Shown: piece after piece, positions 1 through 8,721 of the stretch
Position numbering within the stretch: the first letter of the stretch is position 1
Layout of the letters: each line of letters begins with the position of its first letter
Source: Vibrio cincinnatiensis
GTDB taxonomy: Bacteria; Pseudomonadota; Gammaproteobacteria; Enterobacterales; Vibrionaceae
Assembly: GCF_022113815.1 (NCBI RefSeq)
Contig: NZ_SGOM01000008.1
Span: 1-64,000 of the forward strand
Direction of reading: 5' to 3'
DNA length: 64,000 nt
The notes under the pieces: generated by a model
Seen by the model: the letters and a program-made list of their open reading frames with translations, nothing else
Databases searched by the model: none
What the model was told of the DNA's origin: nothing
Position numbers and translations under genes: made by a program

Positions 1-36
1 CGGGGGTCGCGGGTTCGAGTCCCGTCCGCTCCGCCA
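1..36 (+). tRNA. tRNA-Asp (GTC), 3' part only
   Basis: The window opens inside a tRNA. What remains is the end of the anticodon stem, the variable loop, a T arm with the GGTTCGAGTCC core, the 3' acceptor strand and an encoded CCA (34-36). The piece matches the 3' half of gammaproteobacterial tRNA-Asp as I remember it. The anticodon lies outside the window, so the identity is inferred from the T arm and acceptor sequence. In Vibrio this tRNA often closes an rrn operon; that cannot be checked here. Confidence 0.85.
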
Positions 37-44
37 CTGACATA

Positions 45-74
45 AATCCCTAGCAGTAATGCTGGGGATTTTTT
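45..74 (+). terminator. Rho-independent terminator after tRNA-Asp
   Basis: An 11-bp stem (45-55 with 60-70, one G-T pair) with a GTAA loop is followed by TTTT. It sits 9 nt after the tRNA CCA end and ends that transcript. Confidence 0.85.
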
Positions 75-444
75 GTTTCTGCGTTTATCACTTCGATTGG
101 TATACCCATCTGACATATTCACCGGTTCCCCCTCTCTTTGTGACACATTTTCTGCACTTAAGGCTGCTATTCAAAGCTCAATCCTAGTCGACGTTCCATC
201 GTCTAGGGAACCTTGCTGTTATCCTCAAAGATGTAAGTATCTATAAGACCTTGGTTTGTTAGAGAGTCTTGTCTGAATCCGATTCACACTAATTCAATAG
301 GAGCTTGCTTGGGTGAGTAGGAGAAGTTTGATGACGGTAACGTTCTTCACAATAGTATTTCTGTGCCATCCTAATCCCTTAGCTCTTAGTACAATTGGAC
401 GCTGAGTTACAGCTTGAAAAAGTTGGAGTATGATTTCTGGATAT
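75..444. other. Intergenic spacer without a recognised gene
   Basis: About 370 bp between the tRNA terminator and the terminator of the antiporter gene. I see no ORF with a ribosome binding site and no RNA family I recognise. A short imperfect hairpin near 183-207 is the only structure noticed. Confidence 0.5.
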
Positions 445-472
445 AAAAAAGCAGGGCTCTGTAACCCTGCTT
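445..472 (-). terminator. Rho-independent terminator of the antiporter gene
   Basis: GCAGGG (451-456) pairs with CCCTGC (465-470), extended by A-T pairs. The A run at 445-450 becomes the U tract when read on the minus strand. It lies about 30 nt past the stop codon of the antiporter gene. Confidence 0.85.
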
Positions 473-504
473 TCTGTAGAATTAGTTTCTATATCTGTTT
501 CGAG

Positions 505-1809
505 TTATTGACTTGTATTGTTAGTGTCAGTTTCAAGTTTTTGCTCTGCTTTTTTCGCTTTTTCAATCATGGGAGTAATTGTTGAGCCTTGGACTAAAAT
601 GGAGAAAACGACAACGGCATAAGTCATTACCATTAGAATCTCTTTTACATCAATTAACTTATCAGGAATCACCATGACCCCAGCAGGAATGGATAAGGCC
701 ATTGCTAAAGCTAAGCCACCACGTAATCCCCCCCAAGTAAGGATGTTTATAGACCACGGATTATAGCGGCGGTAACGTTTAAAGCCTAGGTATGAGATAA
801 ATACACTTAAGTAGCGGCCAGCAAGTACTAGCGGTATTGAAAATGCCATCAATATCCAGTCTTCTTTATGGAATTCAAACAGTAGCATTGACATACCAAT
901 CAATAGAAATAATACGCCATTTAAAAACTCATCAACTAACTCCCAAAAGTGGTCTAAATGTTCTTCACTCTCTTTTGAAAAACCGATAAAACGGGTCCAA
1001 TTACCAATCATAATACCCGATACCACCATCGCTAATGGACCAGAAACATGGATAACATCAGCAAAAACATAGCCTGCTGTGGGAATACCGATGGTCAGTA
1101 ATAGCTCCATTGAGTGGTCATTGGTGGCACTAATCAAATAATGGAATAAGAGTCCAAGAAAGAAGCCATAAACAATACCGCCTATTGCTTCTTGAGCAAA
1201 AAGAGCGCTGACACTGAGGATGGTCGGAGTTTCATGACCAAAGGCAATAATGAATAAGGTCACAAAAATCACCAAACCAAACCCATCATTAAATAAGGAT
1301 TCACCTTCTATCTGAGTAGAGATCCGTTTAGGCGCATCAAGTTTCTTGACGATGGCGAGTACAGCAATGGGGTCTGTTGGAGAGATCAGAGAGCCAAACA
1401 GTAAGCAATAGATCAGATCAAGCTGAATTCCGATAAACTGACAGAAAACGTAAAGGGCAAAGCCAATAAAAAAGGTAGAGAAGAGAGTCGCACCTAAGGC
1501 TAAAACCGTAATTTCCCACTTTTGATCTTTTAGGTTAGGTAGCTTAATACCCAGTCCGCCAGCAAAGAGTAAAAATCCAAGGATTCCTTTAAGTAGAAAA
1601 CTTTCAAAGTTGATGCTAGTGATGGTCTCTGTTGCAATTTGTGTGAGATGGAACCAATCATTTTGCCCAGCAAGAATGATTAATAATGACAGCATCATTG
1701 ATCCTGCGGTAATTGCAATGGTTGTTTGCATTTTGACAATTTTGCTATTAATAAAAGCAATCATCATTGCGGCTGCCGATAAGAAGCATAATGTGTAGTA
1801 GACCGACAT
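505..1809 (-). CDS. CPA1-family cation/proton antiporter (NhaP-like)
   Basis: Inner-membrane Na+(K+)/H+ exchanger of the CPA1/NhaP type, 434 aa with about a dozen hydrophobic segments. Family signatures are visible: an SPTDP motif near residue 145, a GESLFNDG stretch near residue 170 (the ND pair is the expected ion-binding site), and a GGLRGGLALAMAL segment late in the protein. I chose the ATG at 1809, which has GAGAA just upstream and begins directly before the first membrane helix. An in-frame upstream ATG at 1887 would add 26 polar residues and has no good ribosome binding site. It is divergent from metH, and the two share a short intergenic region. The transported ion cannot be read from sequence. 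Confidence 0.88.
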   Translation of the reverse strand: MSVYYTLCFLSAAAMMIAFINSKIVKMQTTIAITAGSMMLSLLIILAGQNDWFHLTQIATETITSINFESFLLKGILGFLLFAGGLGIKLPNLKDQKWEITVLALGATLFSTFFIGFALYVFCQFIGIQLDLIYCLLFGSLISPTDPIAVLAIVKKLDAPKRISTQIEGESLFNDGFGLVIFVTLFIIAFGHETPTILSVSALFAQEAIGGIVYGFFLGLLFHYLISATNDHSMELLLTIGIPTAGYVFADVIHVSGPLAMVVSGIMIGNWTRFIGFSKESEEHLDHFWELVDEFLNGVLFLLIGMSMLLFEFHKEDWILMAFSIPLVLAGRYLSVFISYLGFKRYRRYNPWSINILTWGGLRGGLALAMALSIPAGVMVIPDKLIDVKEILMVMTYAVVVFSILVQGSTITPMIEKAKKAEQKLETDTNNTSQ

Positions 1810-1923
1810 AGTTTTCTCAGTATGTAACAAAATATGAGTGAAATTCTCGGTGGATTGTGAACAAATAGCAAACCTTTTCTGCGCCATATGAGTGATGATT
1901 CGTGAGGAAAATAATAAGATTTT

Positions 1924-1939
1924 AGACGTCTAGATTTCT
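1924..1939. promoter_or_regulatory. Tandem MetJ boxes upstream of metH
   Basis: A perfect 8-bp met box AGACGTCT (1924-1931) is followed directly by AGATTTCT (6 of 8 matches). MetJ binds two or more adjacent 8-bp boxes when charged with S-adenosylmethionine. The pair lies about 50 bp before the metH start, so repression of metH by methionine sufficiency is the likely role. The divergent antiporter start is about 115 bp away on the other side. Confidence 0.8.
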
Positions 1940-1990
1940 AATTAATCTATGGTAGGATGTTGAGTAAAGAAAATGGAGTGAGGCTTTACA

Positions 1991-4900
1991 GTGGGAAGTA
2001 ATATAAGACAAAAAATTGAAGAGCAACTCAAACAGCGTATTTTATTGATTGATGGTGGCATGGGCACCATGATTCAGGGATATCAGTTGCAAGAGCTGGA
2101 TTATCGAGGTGAGCGTTTTGCAAACTGGCATTGTGATTTAAAAGGTAACAATGATTTATTGGTACTGACTCAGCCTCAGTTGATCAAAGATATTCATTCC
2201 GCTTACTTAGAAGCGGGGGCGGATATTCTTGAAACCAATACCTTTAATGCAACCACGATTGCCATGGCTGATTACGACATGCAATCATTCAGTGCGGAAA
2301 TTAACTTCGCCGCTGCCCAATTGGCACGTGAAGCGGCCGATGAATGGACGGCTAAAACACCGAATAAACCCCGTTATGTCGCCGGTGTATTAGGTCCAAC
2401 CAACCGGACATGTTCTCTTTCACCTGATGTTAACGATCCGGGATATCGAAACATTACTTTTGATCAACTCGTGATTGCCTATTCAGAATCGACCCGTGCT
2501 TTAATCAAAGGTGGCAGTGACCTTATTTTGATTGAAACGATCTTTGATACTCTGAATGCGAAAGCTTGTGCATTTGCTGTGGATACCGTCTTTGAAGAGT
2601 TAGGTATTACTCTCCCCGTAATGATTTCTGGGACGATCACTGATGCCTCCGGCCGTACGCTCTCAGGCCAAACCACAGAAGCCTTTTACAATTCCCTACG
2701 CCATGTTCGGCCACTCTCTTTCGGTCTTAACTGTGCTTTAGGGCCGGATGAGCTTCGACAATATGTTGCAGAACTGGCTCGGATCTCTGAAAGCTATGTT
2801 TCTGCCCATCCTAATGCTGGTTTACCGAATGCTTTTGGTGAATACGATCTCTCTGCGGAAGAGATGGCTGAGCATATTGCGGAATGGGCAGCCTCTGGTT
2901 TTTTAAACTTAGTAGGGGGGTGCTGTGGAACAACACCGGAGCACATTGCTGCAATGGCGAAAGCGGTGGAAGGGATAACCCCACGAGCTTTACCTGAACT
3001 CAACGTGGAGTGTCGTTTATCTGGCTTAGAACCACTCAATATTGGTAAAGACACCTTGTTTGTTAACGTGGGGGAGCGGACTAATGTCACGGGTTCAGCA
3101 CGTTTTAAACGGCTCATTAGAGAAGAACAATATGACGAAGCATTAGAGGTTGCCAGAGAACAAGTGGCTAATGGTGCACAAATCATCGATATCAATATGG
3201 ATGAAGGGATGTTGGATGCCGAAGCTTGCATGGTTCGATTTTTACAGCTGTGTGCTTCTGAACCTGAAATATCCAAAGTACCGATTATGGTTGATTCCTC
3301 TAAATGGGAGGTGATTGAGGCTGGTCTCAAATGCATTCAAGGCAAAGGCATTGTGAACTCTATCTCTCTAAAAGAAGGGAAAGATAAATTTGTTGAACAA
3401 GCCAAATTAGTCCGCCGCTATGGTGCGGCTGTAATTGTTATGGCGTTTGATGAAGTCGGCCAAGCCGATACGAAAGAACGAAAAGTTGAAATATGCAGCA
3501 ATGCTTATCGAATCTTAGTCGATGAAGTGGGCTTCCCTGCGGAAGATATTATTTTTGACCCTAATATTTTTGCCGTGGCAACAGGCATTGATGAACATAA
3601 TAATTATGCGGTTGATTTTATTGAAGCCGTTGCGGATATTAAGCACAACCTACCATATGCGATGATTTCTGGCGGCGTTTCTAATGTTTCCTTCTCATTT
3701 CGTGGTAATAACTATGTTCGAGAAGCGATTCATGCCGTTTTCCTCTATCACTGCTTTAAAAATGGCATGGATATGGGCATTGTTAACGCCGGTCAGCTTG
3801 AAATTTACGACAATGTCCCCTTGTCTTTACGTGAAGCGGTGGAAGATGTCGTACTTAACCGTCGACCAGATTCAACAGAACGTTTATTAGAGATAGCAGA
3901 ACAGTACCGAGAAAATGCAGTAGGTAAGGTTGATGATCCGGCACTATTAGAGTGGCGAACTTGGCCGGTGGAAAAGCGTTTAGAACACGCTTTGGTGAAA
4001 GGTATTACTGAGTTTATTGTCGCAGATACGGAAGAAGCTCGTCAGCAAGCTTCCAGACCGATAGATGTGATTGAAGGCCCATTAATGGATGGGATGAACG
4101 TGGTGGGTGATCTGTTTGGTGAAGGAAAGATGTTCTTACCCCAAGTGGTAAAATCTGCACGAGTCATGAAACAAGCCGTCGCCTATTTAGAACCTTATAT
4201 TAATGCGCTGAAACAAGCCGGCTCGACCAATGGCAAAATCTTGCTTGCCACGGTGAAAGGGGATGTACATGACATTGGTAAAAATATTGTCGGTGTGGTT
4301 TTGCAATGTAATAACTATGACATTATTGATCTTGGGGTTATGGTCCCTTGTGAGCAGATCTTAAAGGTTGCTCGTGAAGAGAAGGTTGATATTATCGGTC
4401 TTTCAGGGTTGATCACTCCGTCGCTGGATGAAATGGTACATGTAGCGAAAGAAATGGAACGACAAGGTTTTGAGTTGCCTCTTCTTATTGGTGGTGCAAC
4501 CACATCGAAAGCACACACGGCGGTAAAAATTGAACAGAACTACCGTCATCCTGTGGTTTATGTCAATAATGCTTCTCGGGCCGTTGGGGTCTGTTCCTCA
4601 TTATTATCCGATGAATTGCGCCCCGCTTTTGTAGAAAAACTGAATTTAGATTATGAGCGCACCCGAGATCAACATGCGAGAAAGAAACCGAAAACTCGTC
4701 CTGTGAGCCTAGAAAAAGCACGAGCCAATAAAGCGACCATAGATTGGCAAGCTTATACGCCTCCAGTTCCAGCTAAACCGGGCATCCATGTTTTTGAAAC
4801 CTGCTCTGTTGCGACTTTACGGCATTATATTGATTGGACGCCTTTCTTTATGACTTGGTCTTTGATGGGAAAATATCCCACCATCTTGCAGCATGAAGAA

Positions 4901-5671
4901 GTGGGGGAAGAGGCTCAACGTCTATTTAATGATGCAAATGAGCTGCTTGATAGGGTTGAACGGGAAGGTATCTTACAAGCCAAAGGGATCTGTGGACTAT
5001 TTCCTGCCGCTAGTGTGGGTGATGACATTGAAGTCTATACCGATGAAACTCGTTCAGATGTCGCGTATGTTCTGCACCATCTAAGACAGCAAACAGAAAA
5101 ACCAAAGGGGGCTAACTATTGCTTAGCGGACTATATTGCCCCGAAATCCAGCGGTAAAAAAGACTGGATTGGTGCTTTTGCTGTTACTGGAGGAATTGGT
5201 GAGAGAGAGTTAGCGGATGCCTACAAAGCACAAGGGGATGATTATAACGCGATTATGATCCAAGCGGTTGCTGACCGTTTAGCGGAAGCTTTTGCCGAAT
5301 ACTTGCATGAACAAGTTCGTAAGGAAATCTGGGGCTATTCGCCTGATGAAAACTTGGCTAATGACGAGTTGATTCGAGAAAAATATCAAGGGATTCGCCC
5401 TGCTCCTGGCTATCCAGCTTGCCCTGAACATACGGAAAAAGGAACCTTGTGGGAGATGTTGAGCGTGGAAGAAACGATTGGTATGTCGTTGACGACAAGT
5501 TATGCTATGTGGCCCGGTTCTTCTGTTTCCGGTTGGTATTTCTCTCATCCAGACTCACGTTACTTTGCCATTGCTCAGATCCAAGAAGATCAAGTGCAAA
5601 GCTATGCCGAACGAAAAGGGTGGGATAGTGTGATGGCCGAGAAGTGGTTAGGCCCAAATATTAACGGCTAA
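1991..5671 (+). CDS. metH: Cobalamin-dependent methionine synthase
   Basis: Transfers the methyl group of 5-methyltetrahydrofolate to homocysteine through methylcobalamin, the last step of methionine synthesis, in the cytoplasm. The 1226-aa length is normal. All four modules are present in order: homocysteine domain (1 to about 330, with the [10 protein letters not shown] zinc cysteines near 310), pterin domain from about 350 ([12 protein letters not shown]), B12-binding domain near 760 with the DVHDIGKN lower-ligand histidine motif, and the C-terminal AdoMet reactivation domain ([12 protein letters not shown] near residue 1135). The start is GTG at 1991, with GGAGTGAGG about 7 nt upstream. 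Tandem MetJ boxes precede it. It is monocistronic and ends at a terminator shared with convergent lysC. Confidence 0.98.
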   Translation: MGSNIRQKIEEQLKQRILLIDGGMGTMIQGYQLQELDYRGERFANWHCDLKGNNDLLVLTQPQLIKDIHSAYLEAGADILETNTFNATTIAMADYDMQSFSAEINFAAAQLAREAADEWTAKTPNKPRYVAGVLGPTNRTCSLSPDVNDPGYRNITFDQLVIAYSESTRALIKGGSDLILIETIFDTLNAKACAFAVDTVFEELGITLPVMISGTITDASGRTLSGQTTEAFYNSLRHVRPLSFGLNCALGPDELRQYVAELARISESYVSAHPNAGLPNAFGEYDLSAEEMAEHIAEWAASGFLNLVGGCCGTTPEHIAAMAKAVEGITPRALPELNVECRLSGLEPLNIGKDTLFVNVGERTNVTGSARFKRLIREEQYDEALEVAREQVANGAQIIDINMDEGMLDAEACMVRFLQLCASEPEISKVPIMVDSSKWEVIEAGLKCIQGKGIVNSISLKEGKDKFVEQAKLVRRYGAAVIVMAFDEVGQADTKERKVEICSNAYRILVDEVGFPAEDIIFDPNIFAVATGIDEHNNYAVDFIEAVADIKHNLPYAMISGGVSNVSFSFRGNNYVREAIHAVFLYHCFKNGMDMGIVNAGQLEIYDNVPLSLREAVEDVVLNRRPDSTERLLEIAEQYRENAVGKVDDPALLEWRTWPVEKRLEHALVKGITEFIVADTEEARQQASRPIDVIEGPLMDGMNVVGDLFGEGKMFLPQVVKSARVMKQAVAYLEPYINALKQAGSTNGKILLATVKGDVHDIGKNIVGVVLQCNNYDIIDLGVMVPCEQILKVAREEKVDIIGLSGLITPSLDEMVHVAKEMERQGFELPLLIGGATTSKAHTAVKIEQNYRHPVVYVNNASRAVGVCSSLLSDELRPAFVEKLNLDYERTRDQHARKKPKTRPVSLEKARANKATIDWQAYTPPVPAKPGIHVFETCSVATLRHYIDWTPFFMTWSLMGKYPTILQHEEVGEEAQRLFNDANELLDRVEREGILQAKGICGLFPAASVGDDIEVYTDETRSDVAYVLHHLRQQTEKPKGANYCLADYIAPKSSGKKDWIGAFAVTGGIGERELADAYKAQGDDYNAIMIQAVADRLAEAFAEYLHEQVRKEIWGYSPDENLANDELIREKYQGIRPAPGYPACPEHTEKGTLWEMLSVEETIGMSLTTSYAMWPGSSVSGWYFSHPDSRYFAIAQIQEDQVQSYAERKGWDSVMAEKWLGPNING

Positions 5672-5680
5672 CGGTTGAAT

Positions 5681-5716
5681 AAAAAAGAAGATCACCATCG
5701 GTGACCTTCTTTTTTT
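5681..5716. terminator. Bidirectional terminator between metH and lysC
   Basis: AAGAAGATCACC pairs with GGTGACCTTCTT (one wobble) around an ATC loop, flanked by A6 on the left and T7 on the right. It can therefore work as an intrinsic terminator for both convergent genes. Confidence 0.88.
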
Positions 5717-5731
5717 AGTTTTTCTGAACGA

Positions 5732-7087
5732 TTATGCTTGCTCAAACAGTTCTTGATGCAGTTTTTGAATCACCTGTTTGGCGTCGTTGCTATTGACTAA
5801 AAAACACAGGTTATGGGCACTGGCACCATAACAGATCATTCTCAGGTTAAAAGTTTCTAGTGCTCCAAACACCTGTTTAGCATACCCAGGGCGCTCTTTC
5901 ATTTTATTCCCAATTAATGCCACTAAGCAGAGGTCGTGTTCCACTTCAACGGTACACAGCTCTGCTAACTCTTCACGTACCGCTTGCGGTAATTCAGGGT
6001 TTCCACCAGAAGTATCTGTTTTATCTAACGTTAAAGAGACGCTGATTTCAGAGGTTGTGATGAGATCTACAGAGATTTTATGTTTCGCTAAAATTTCAAA
6101 AACTTTGGCTAAAAAGCCGTAAGCATGAAACATTTTAGCGCTACGTAACGTAACCATTGTTTGATTACAGCGCAGGGCTAATGCACGAAATAGTGGGGAG
6201 CTTTCTACTTCTTGGCGAATCCATGTTCCCCCTTTTTCAGGTTCTTTGGATGAACCGACAAAAACAGGAATACCATGACGAAGTGCTGGTACTAAGGTCG
6301 ATGGGTGGAGAATTTTGGCTCCAAAGTTTGCCATTTCCGAGGCTTCGCTAAAACTAATTTCAGCAATCGGAGATGCTTTCGGAGCGATGCGAGGGTCCGT
6401 CGTATAAATGCCGGGAACATCGGTCCAAATCTCTAAACCACACGCGTGTAGAGATTCTGCGATCAGCGCGGCGGAATAATCACTTCCTCCGCGTCCCAAA
6501 GTAGTTGTATTGCCCTGTTCATCAGAACCAATAAAGCCTTGAGTAATTACGACGTGTTGTTGGCACAGTGGTAATAACTGTTCTTGCGCTAATTGTTTTA
6601 GCTCCTCGACTTGTGGTTCGGCTCGGCCATAGTGAGTATCGGTCCGCATGACTTGGCGAATATCAAAGCGTTGAGCGTTGACGCCACGTTCACACATCAA
6701 TTGTGTTAAAATATGGGTCGACATTAATTCACCACAGGCGACTAAGTGATCGGTCAACTTTTTGCTGGTTTGGAATGATGCCGCTTCTGCTGCACTGGCC
6801 ACACTCTCTAAGATCGTATCAACCTCGGCTGCAACTGTTGCTGCATCTGACAGTTGCTCGATGATCGAGTGATGAATTTCTGTCAGTTTTTGAATAATGG
6901 CTTGACGCTCTTCAGGCGCTTGAATGCCATTGGCGAGTTCAACTAATAAATTGGTTACCCCAGAACAGGCGCTGATCACCACAAGTTTGGTTTGTGGATT
7001 TTGTTCTATAATCGCTGAGCAACGGCTCATCGCTTCGAAGTTTGCGACACTGGTTCCGCCAAATTTGGCCACATTGAATACGCTCAC
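5732..7087 (-). CDS. lysC: Lysine-sensitive aspartokinase III
   Basis: Phosphorylates aspartate, the first step of the lysine/threonine/methionine branch. The KFGGTS kinase motif lies near residues 7-12, followed by the amino-acid kinase fold and two C-terminal ACT domains (about 300-450). It is a stand-alone kinase of about 450 aa with no fused homoserine dehydrogenase, which fits LysC rather than ThrA or MetL. I chose the GTG at 7087 (protein begins VSVFNVAKFGG) because GGGAGAA lies 6 nt upstream. A longer frame to 7141 adds 18 residues without a binding site. A lysine riboswitch in the 5' leader strongly supports lysine control. It is convergent with metH. Confidence 0.96.
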   Translation of the reverse strand: MSVFNVAKFGGTSVANFEAMSRCSAIIEQNPQTKLVVISACSGVTNLLVELANGIQAPEERQAIIQKLTEIHHSIIEQLSDAATVAAEVDTILESVASAAEAASFQTSKKLTDHLVACGELMSTHILTQLMCERGVNAQRFDIRQVMRTDTHYGRAEPQVEELKQLAQEQLLPLCQQHVVITQGFIGSDEQGNTTTLGRGGSDYSAALIAESLHACGLEIWTDVPGIYTTDPRIAPKASPIAEISFSEASEMANFGAKILHPSTLVPALRHGIPVFVGSSKEPEKGGTWIRQEVESSPLFRALALRCNQTMVTLRSAKMFHAYGFLAKVFEILAKHKISVDLITTSEISVSLTLDKTDTSGGNPELPQAVREELAELCTVEVEHDLCLVALIGNKMKERPGYAKQVFGALETFNLRMICYGASAHNLCFLVNSNDAKQVIQKLHQELFEQA

Positions 7088-7198
7088 GGCACTTCTCCCG
7101 ATATTTCCTATAAATAAAATGGTTGGTAAACCAACTTCCAATGTTTGAAGAGAGACAATTTAGAGCAAAGTAGAGGGATAACAACTGGTAGGTTTCCT

Positions 7199-7365
7199 CA
7201 GAAGCTCTTCATCAGTGGATTCTGATGACAGTTGATAGGATTCAGCCCAATCAACCGATAAATCAAAGCCTCACCTTTGGTTTATCTCGGCACTGCTCCC
7301 CCTGAATGTCCTGTTTTGGAGTTGAGGCTCCACAAAACATCTACCTGGGCAGTGCTCCTCTTCTG
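7199..7365 (-). promoter_or_regulatory. Lysine riboswitch (L box) in the lysC leader
   Basis: Read on the minus strand, the leader carries the conserved L-box blocks: AGAGGAGCACTGCCCAGGTA, GGAGCC, GGGGGAGCAGTGCCGAG, an AAAGG..GAGGCTTT hairpin, GGGCTGAATCC and CTGTCATCAGAATCC. Outer pairing CAGAAG/CTTCTG (7360-7365 with 7199-7204) fits P1. The block order matches the E. coli lysC leader as I remember it. A short GTTGG/CCAAC hairpin at about 7121-7136 may belong to the expression platform, but its U tract is weak, so control may be translational. Confidence 0.93.
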
Positions 7366-7547
7366 CTTAAATAGCCTATTCATTGAACGGTTTTGTCTCA
7401 TGAATGTCAATCGTAAATGTTTGATAAAATGAAAATAAAAATGACCAAAATGTGAAACTGGTTTGACCTCTAGACTTCAGTCGAATTGTGACCAAGAAAG
7501 ATTTGCATTAACCTTGATGTTCTTACTTTCAAAAGCAAGGAGCGGCT

Positions 7548-8669
7548 ATGAGCATCCGCAGTTTTATCCCACCTCATCGTATACTCATGGGCCCCGGTCC
7601 ATCAGATATTTACCCACAAGTATTACAGGCTTTGAGTCGTCCAACGGTTGGTCACCTTGATCCACTTTTTATTGGAATGATGGATGAACTTAAACAGTTA
7701 TTAAAATATGCCTTTCAGACAAAAAACGAATTCACTATTGCGGTTTCCGCTCCCGGTAGTGCGGGAATGGAGGCGTGTTTTGTTAACTTAGTTGAGCCTG
7801 GCGATAAAGTCATTGTCTGTCGTAATGGCGTGTTTGGCGAGCGAATGCGGGAAAATGCGGTTCGCTGTGGAGGGGAGGTTGTCGTTATTGATGACGAGTG
7901 GGGTAAGCCTGTCTCTGTGGATAAAGTTGCGGAAGGATTAAAGCGGCATCCTGATGCGAAAATTTTAGCTTTTGTGCATGCTGAAACCTCAACGGGCGCG
8001 TTAAGTGATGCACAAGCATTAGGTCAATTAGCGAAACAGCATAATATGCTGACGATTGTGGATGCCGTGACATCTTTAGGAGGGGTTCCACTCTTAGTGG
8101 ATGAATGGCAATTAGATGCCGTCTACTCCGGTAGTCAAAAATGTCTTTCTTGCGTACCGGGGCTTGCCCCTTTGACTTTTTCGCCTAAAGCAATAGAGAA
8201 AATTCAATCTCGAACAACGCCCATTCAAAGTTGGTTTTTAGATCAAAGTTTAGTTTTAGGGTATTGGAGTGGGGAAGGAAAACGCAGTTATCACCATACG
8301 GCCCCTGTGAATAGTTTATATGCGTTACATGAAGCGTTATTGTTACTCAAAAATGAGGGGTTAGAAAATGCGTGGACCCGCCATCAACAGATGCATACAA
8401 AACTCAAACAAGGGCTAGAAAAATTAGGGCTAACGTTTGTGGTTGATGAAGCCAGTCGCCTGCCTCAACTCAATGCCGTTTATATTCCTTCAGGCGTTGA
8501 CGATGTGGAGGTTCGTCATTCCCTTCTTAATGAATATAATTTAGAACTAGGGGCTGGATTGGGCGTGTTAGCGGGTAAAACGTGGCGGATCGGTGTGATG
8601 GGATATGGCGCAAGATCAGAAAATATTGCTCTTTGTCTTAAAGCATTAGAAGAAGTCCTTATCCGATAA
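7548..8669 (+). CDS. Class V aminotransferase, alanine-glyoxylate / serine-pyruvate type
   Basis: PLP-dependent aminotransferase, 373 aa. N-terminal MGPGPSDIYPQVLQAL is typical of the AGXT/SPT group. The SGSQKCLSC motif places the Schiff-base lysine at about residue 198. The C-terminal half holds the small domain (GAGLGVLAGKTWRIGVMGYGA). The ATG at 7548 has AAGGAG 6-7 nt upstream. The likely reaction is transfer of an amino group from alanine, serine or aspartate to glyoxylate or a 2-oxoacid; the substrate is not fixed by sequence. It is divergent from lysC and ends at a long hairpin before convergent pglL. A homologue occupies the same place in V. cholerae (from memory). Confidence 0.85.
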   Translation: MSIRSFIPPHRILMGPGPSDIYPQVLQALSRPTVGHLDPLFIGMMDELKQLLKYAFQTKNEFTIAVSAPGSAGMEACFVNLVEPGDKVIVCRNGVFGERMRENAVRCGGEVVVIDDEWGKPVSVDKVAEGLKRHPDAKILAFVHAETSTGALSDAQALGQLAKQHNMLTIVDAVTSLGGVPLLVDEWQLDAVYSGSQKCLSCVPGLAPLTFSPKAIEKIQSRTTPIQSWFLDQSLVLGYWSGEGKRSYHHTAPVNSLYALHEALLLLKNEGLENAWTRHQQMHTKLKQGLEKLGLTFVVDEASRLPQLNAVYIPSGVDDVEVRHSLLNEYNLELGAGLGVLAGKTWRIGVMGYGARSENIALCLKALEEVLIR

Positions 8670-8676
8670 AGAAGCT

Positions 8677-8709
8677 CTTCTCCAAGTGGTTGGCAACCGC
8701 TTGGAGAAG
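8677..8709. terminator. Long hairpin between the aminotransferase gene and pglL
   Basis: CTTCTCCAAG (8677-8686) pairs with CTTGGAGAAG (8700-8709), and the inner GGTT/AACC pairs around GGC, making a near-continuous 15-bp stem. There is no strong U tract on either side, so termination efficiency is uncertain. It lies between two convergent stop codons. Confidence 0.6.
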
Positions 8710-8721
8710 GTAAATATCACA

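Noticed and set aside
1810..1887. Longer N-terminus for the antiporter
   Set aside because: The added 26 residues are polar, there is no binding site before 1887, and homologues begin at the MSVYYTL position as far as I can recall.
2794..3336. 180-codon open frame antisense to metH
   Set aside because: It has no ribosome binding site, low-complexity Ser/Pro-rich composition typical of antisense frames, and lies wholly inside a highly conserved gene.
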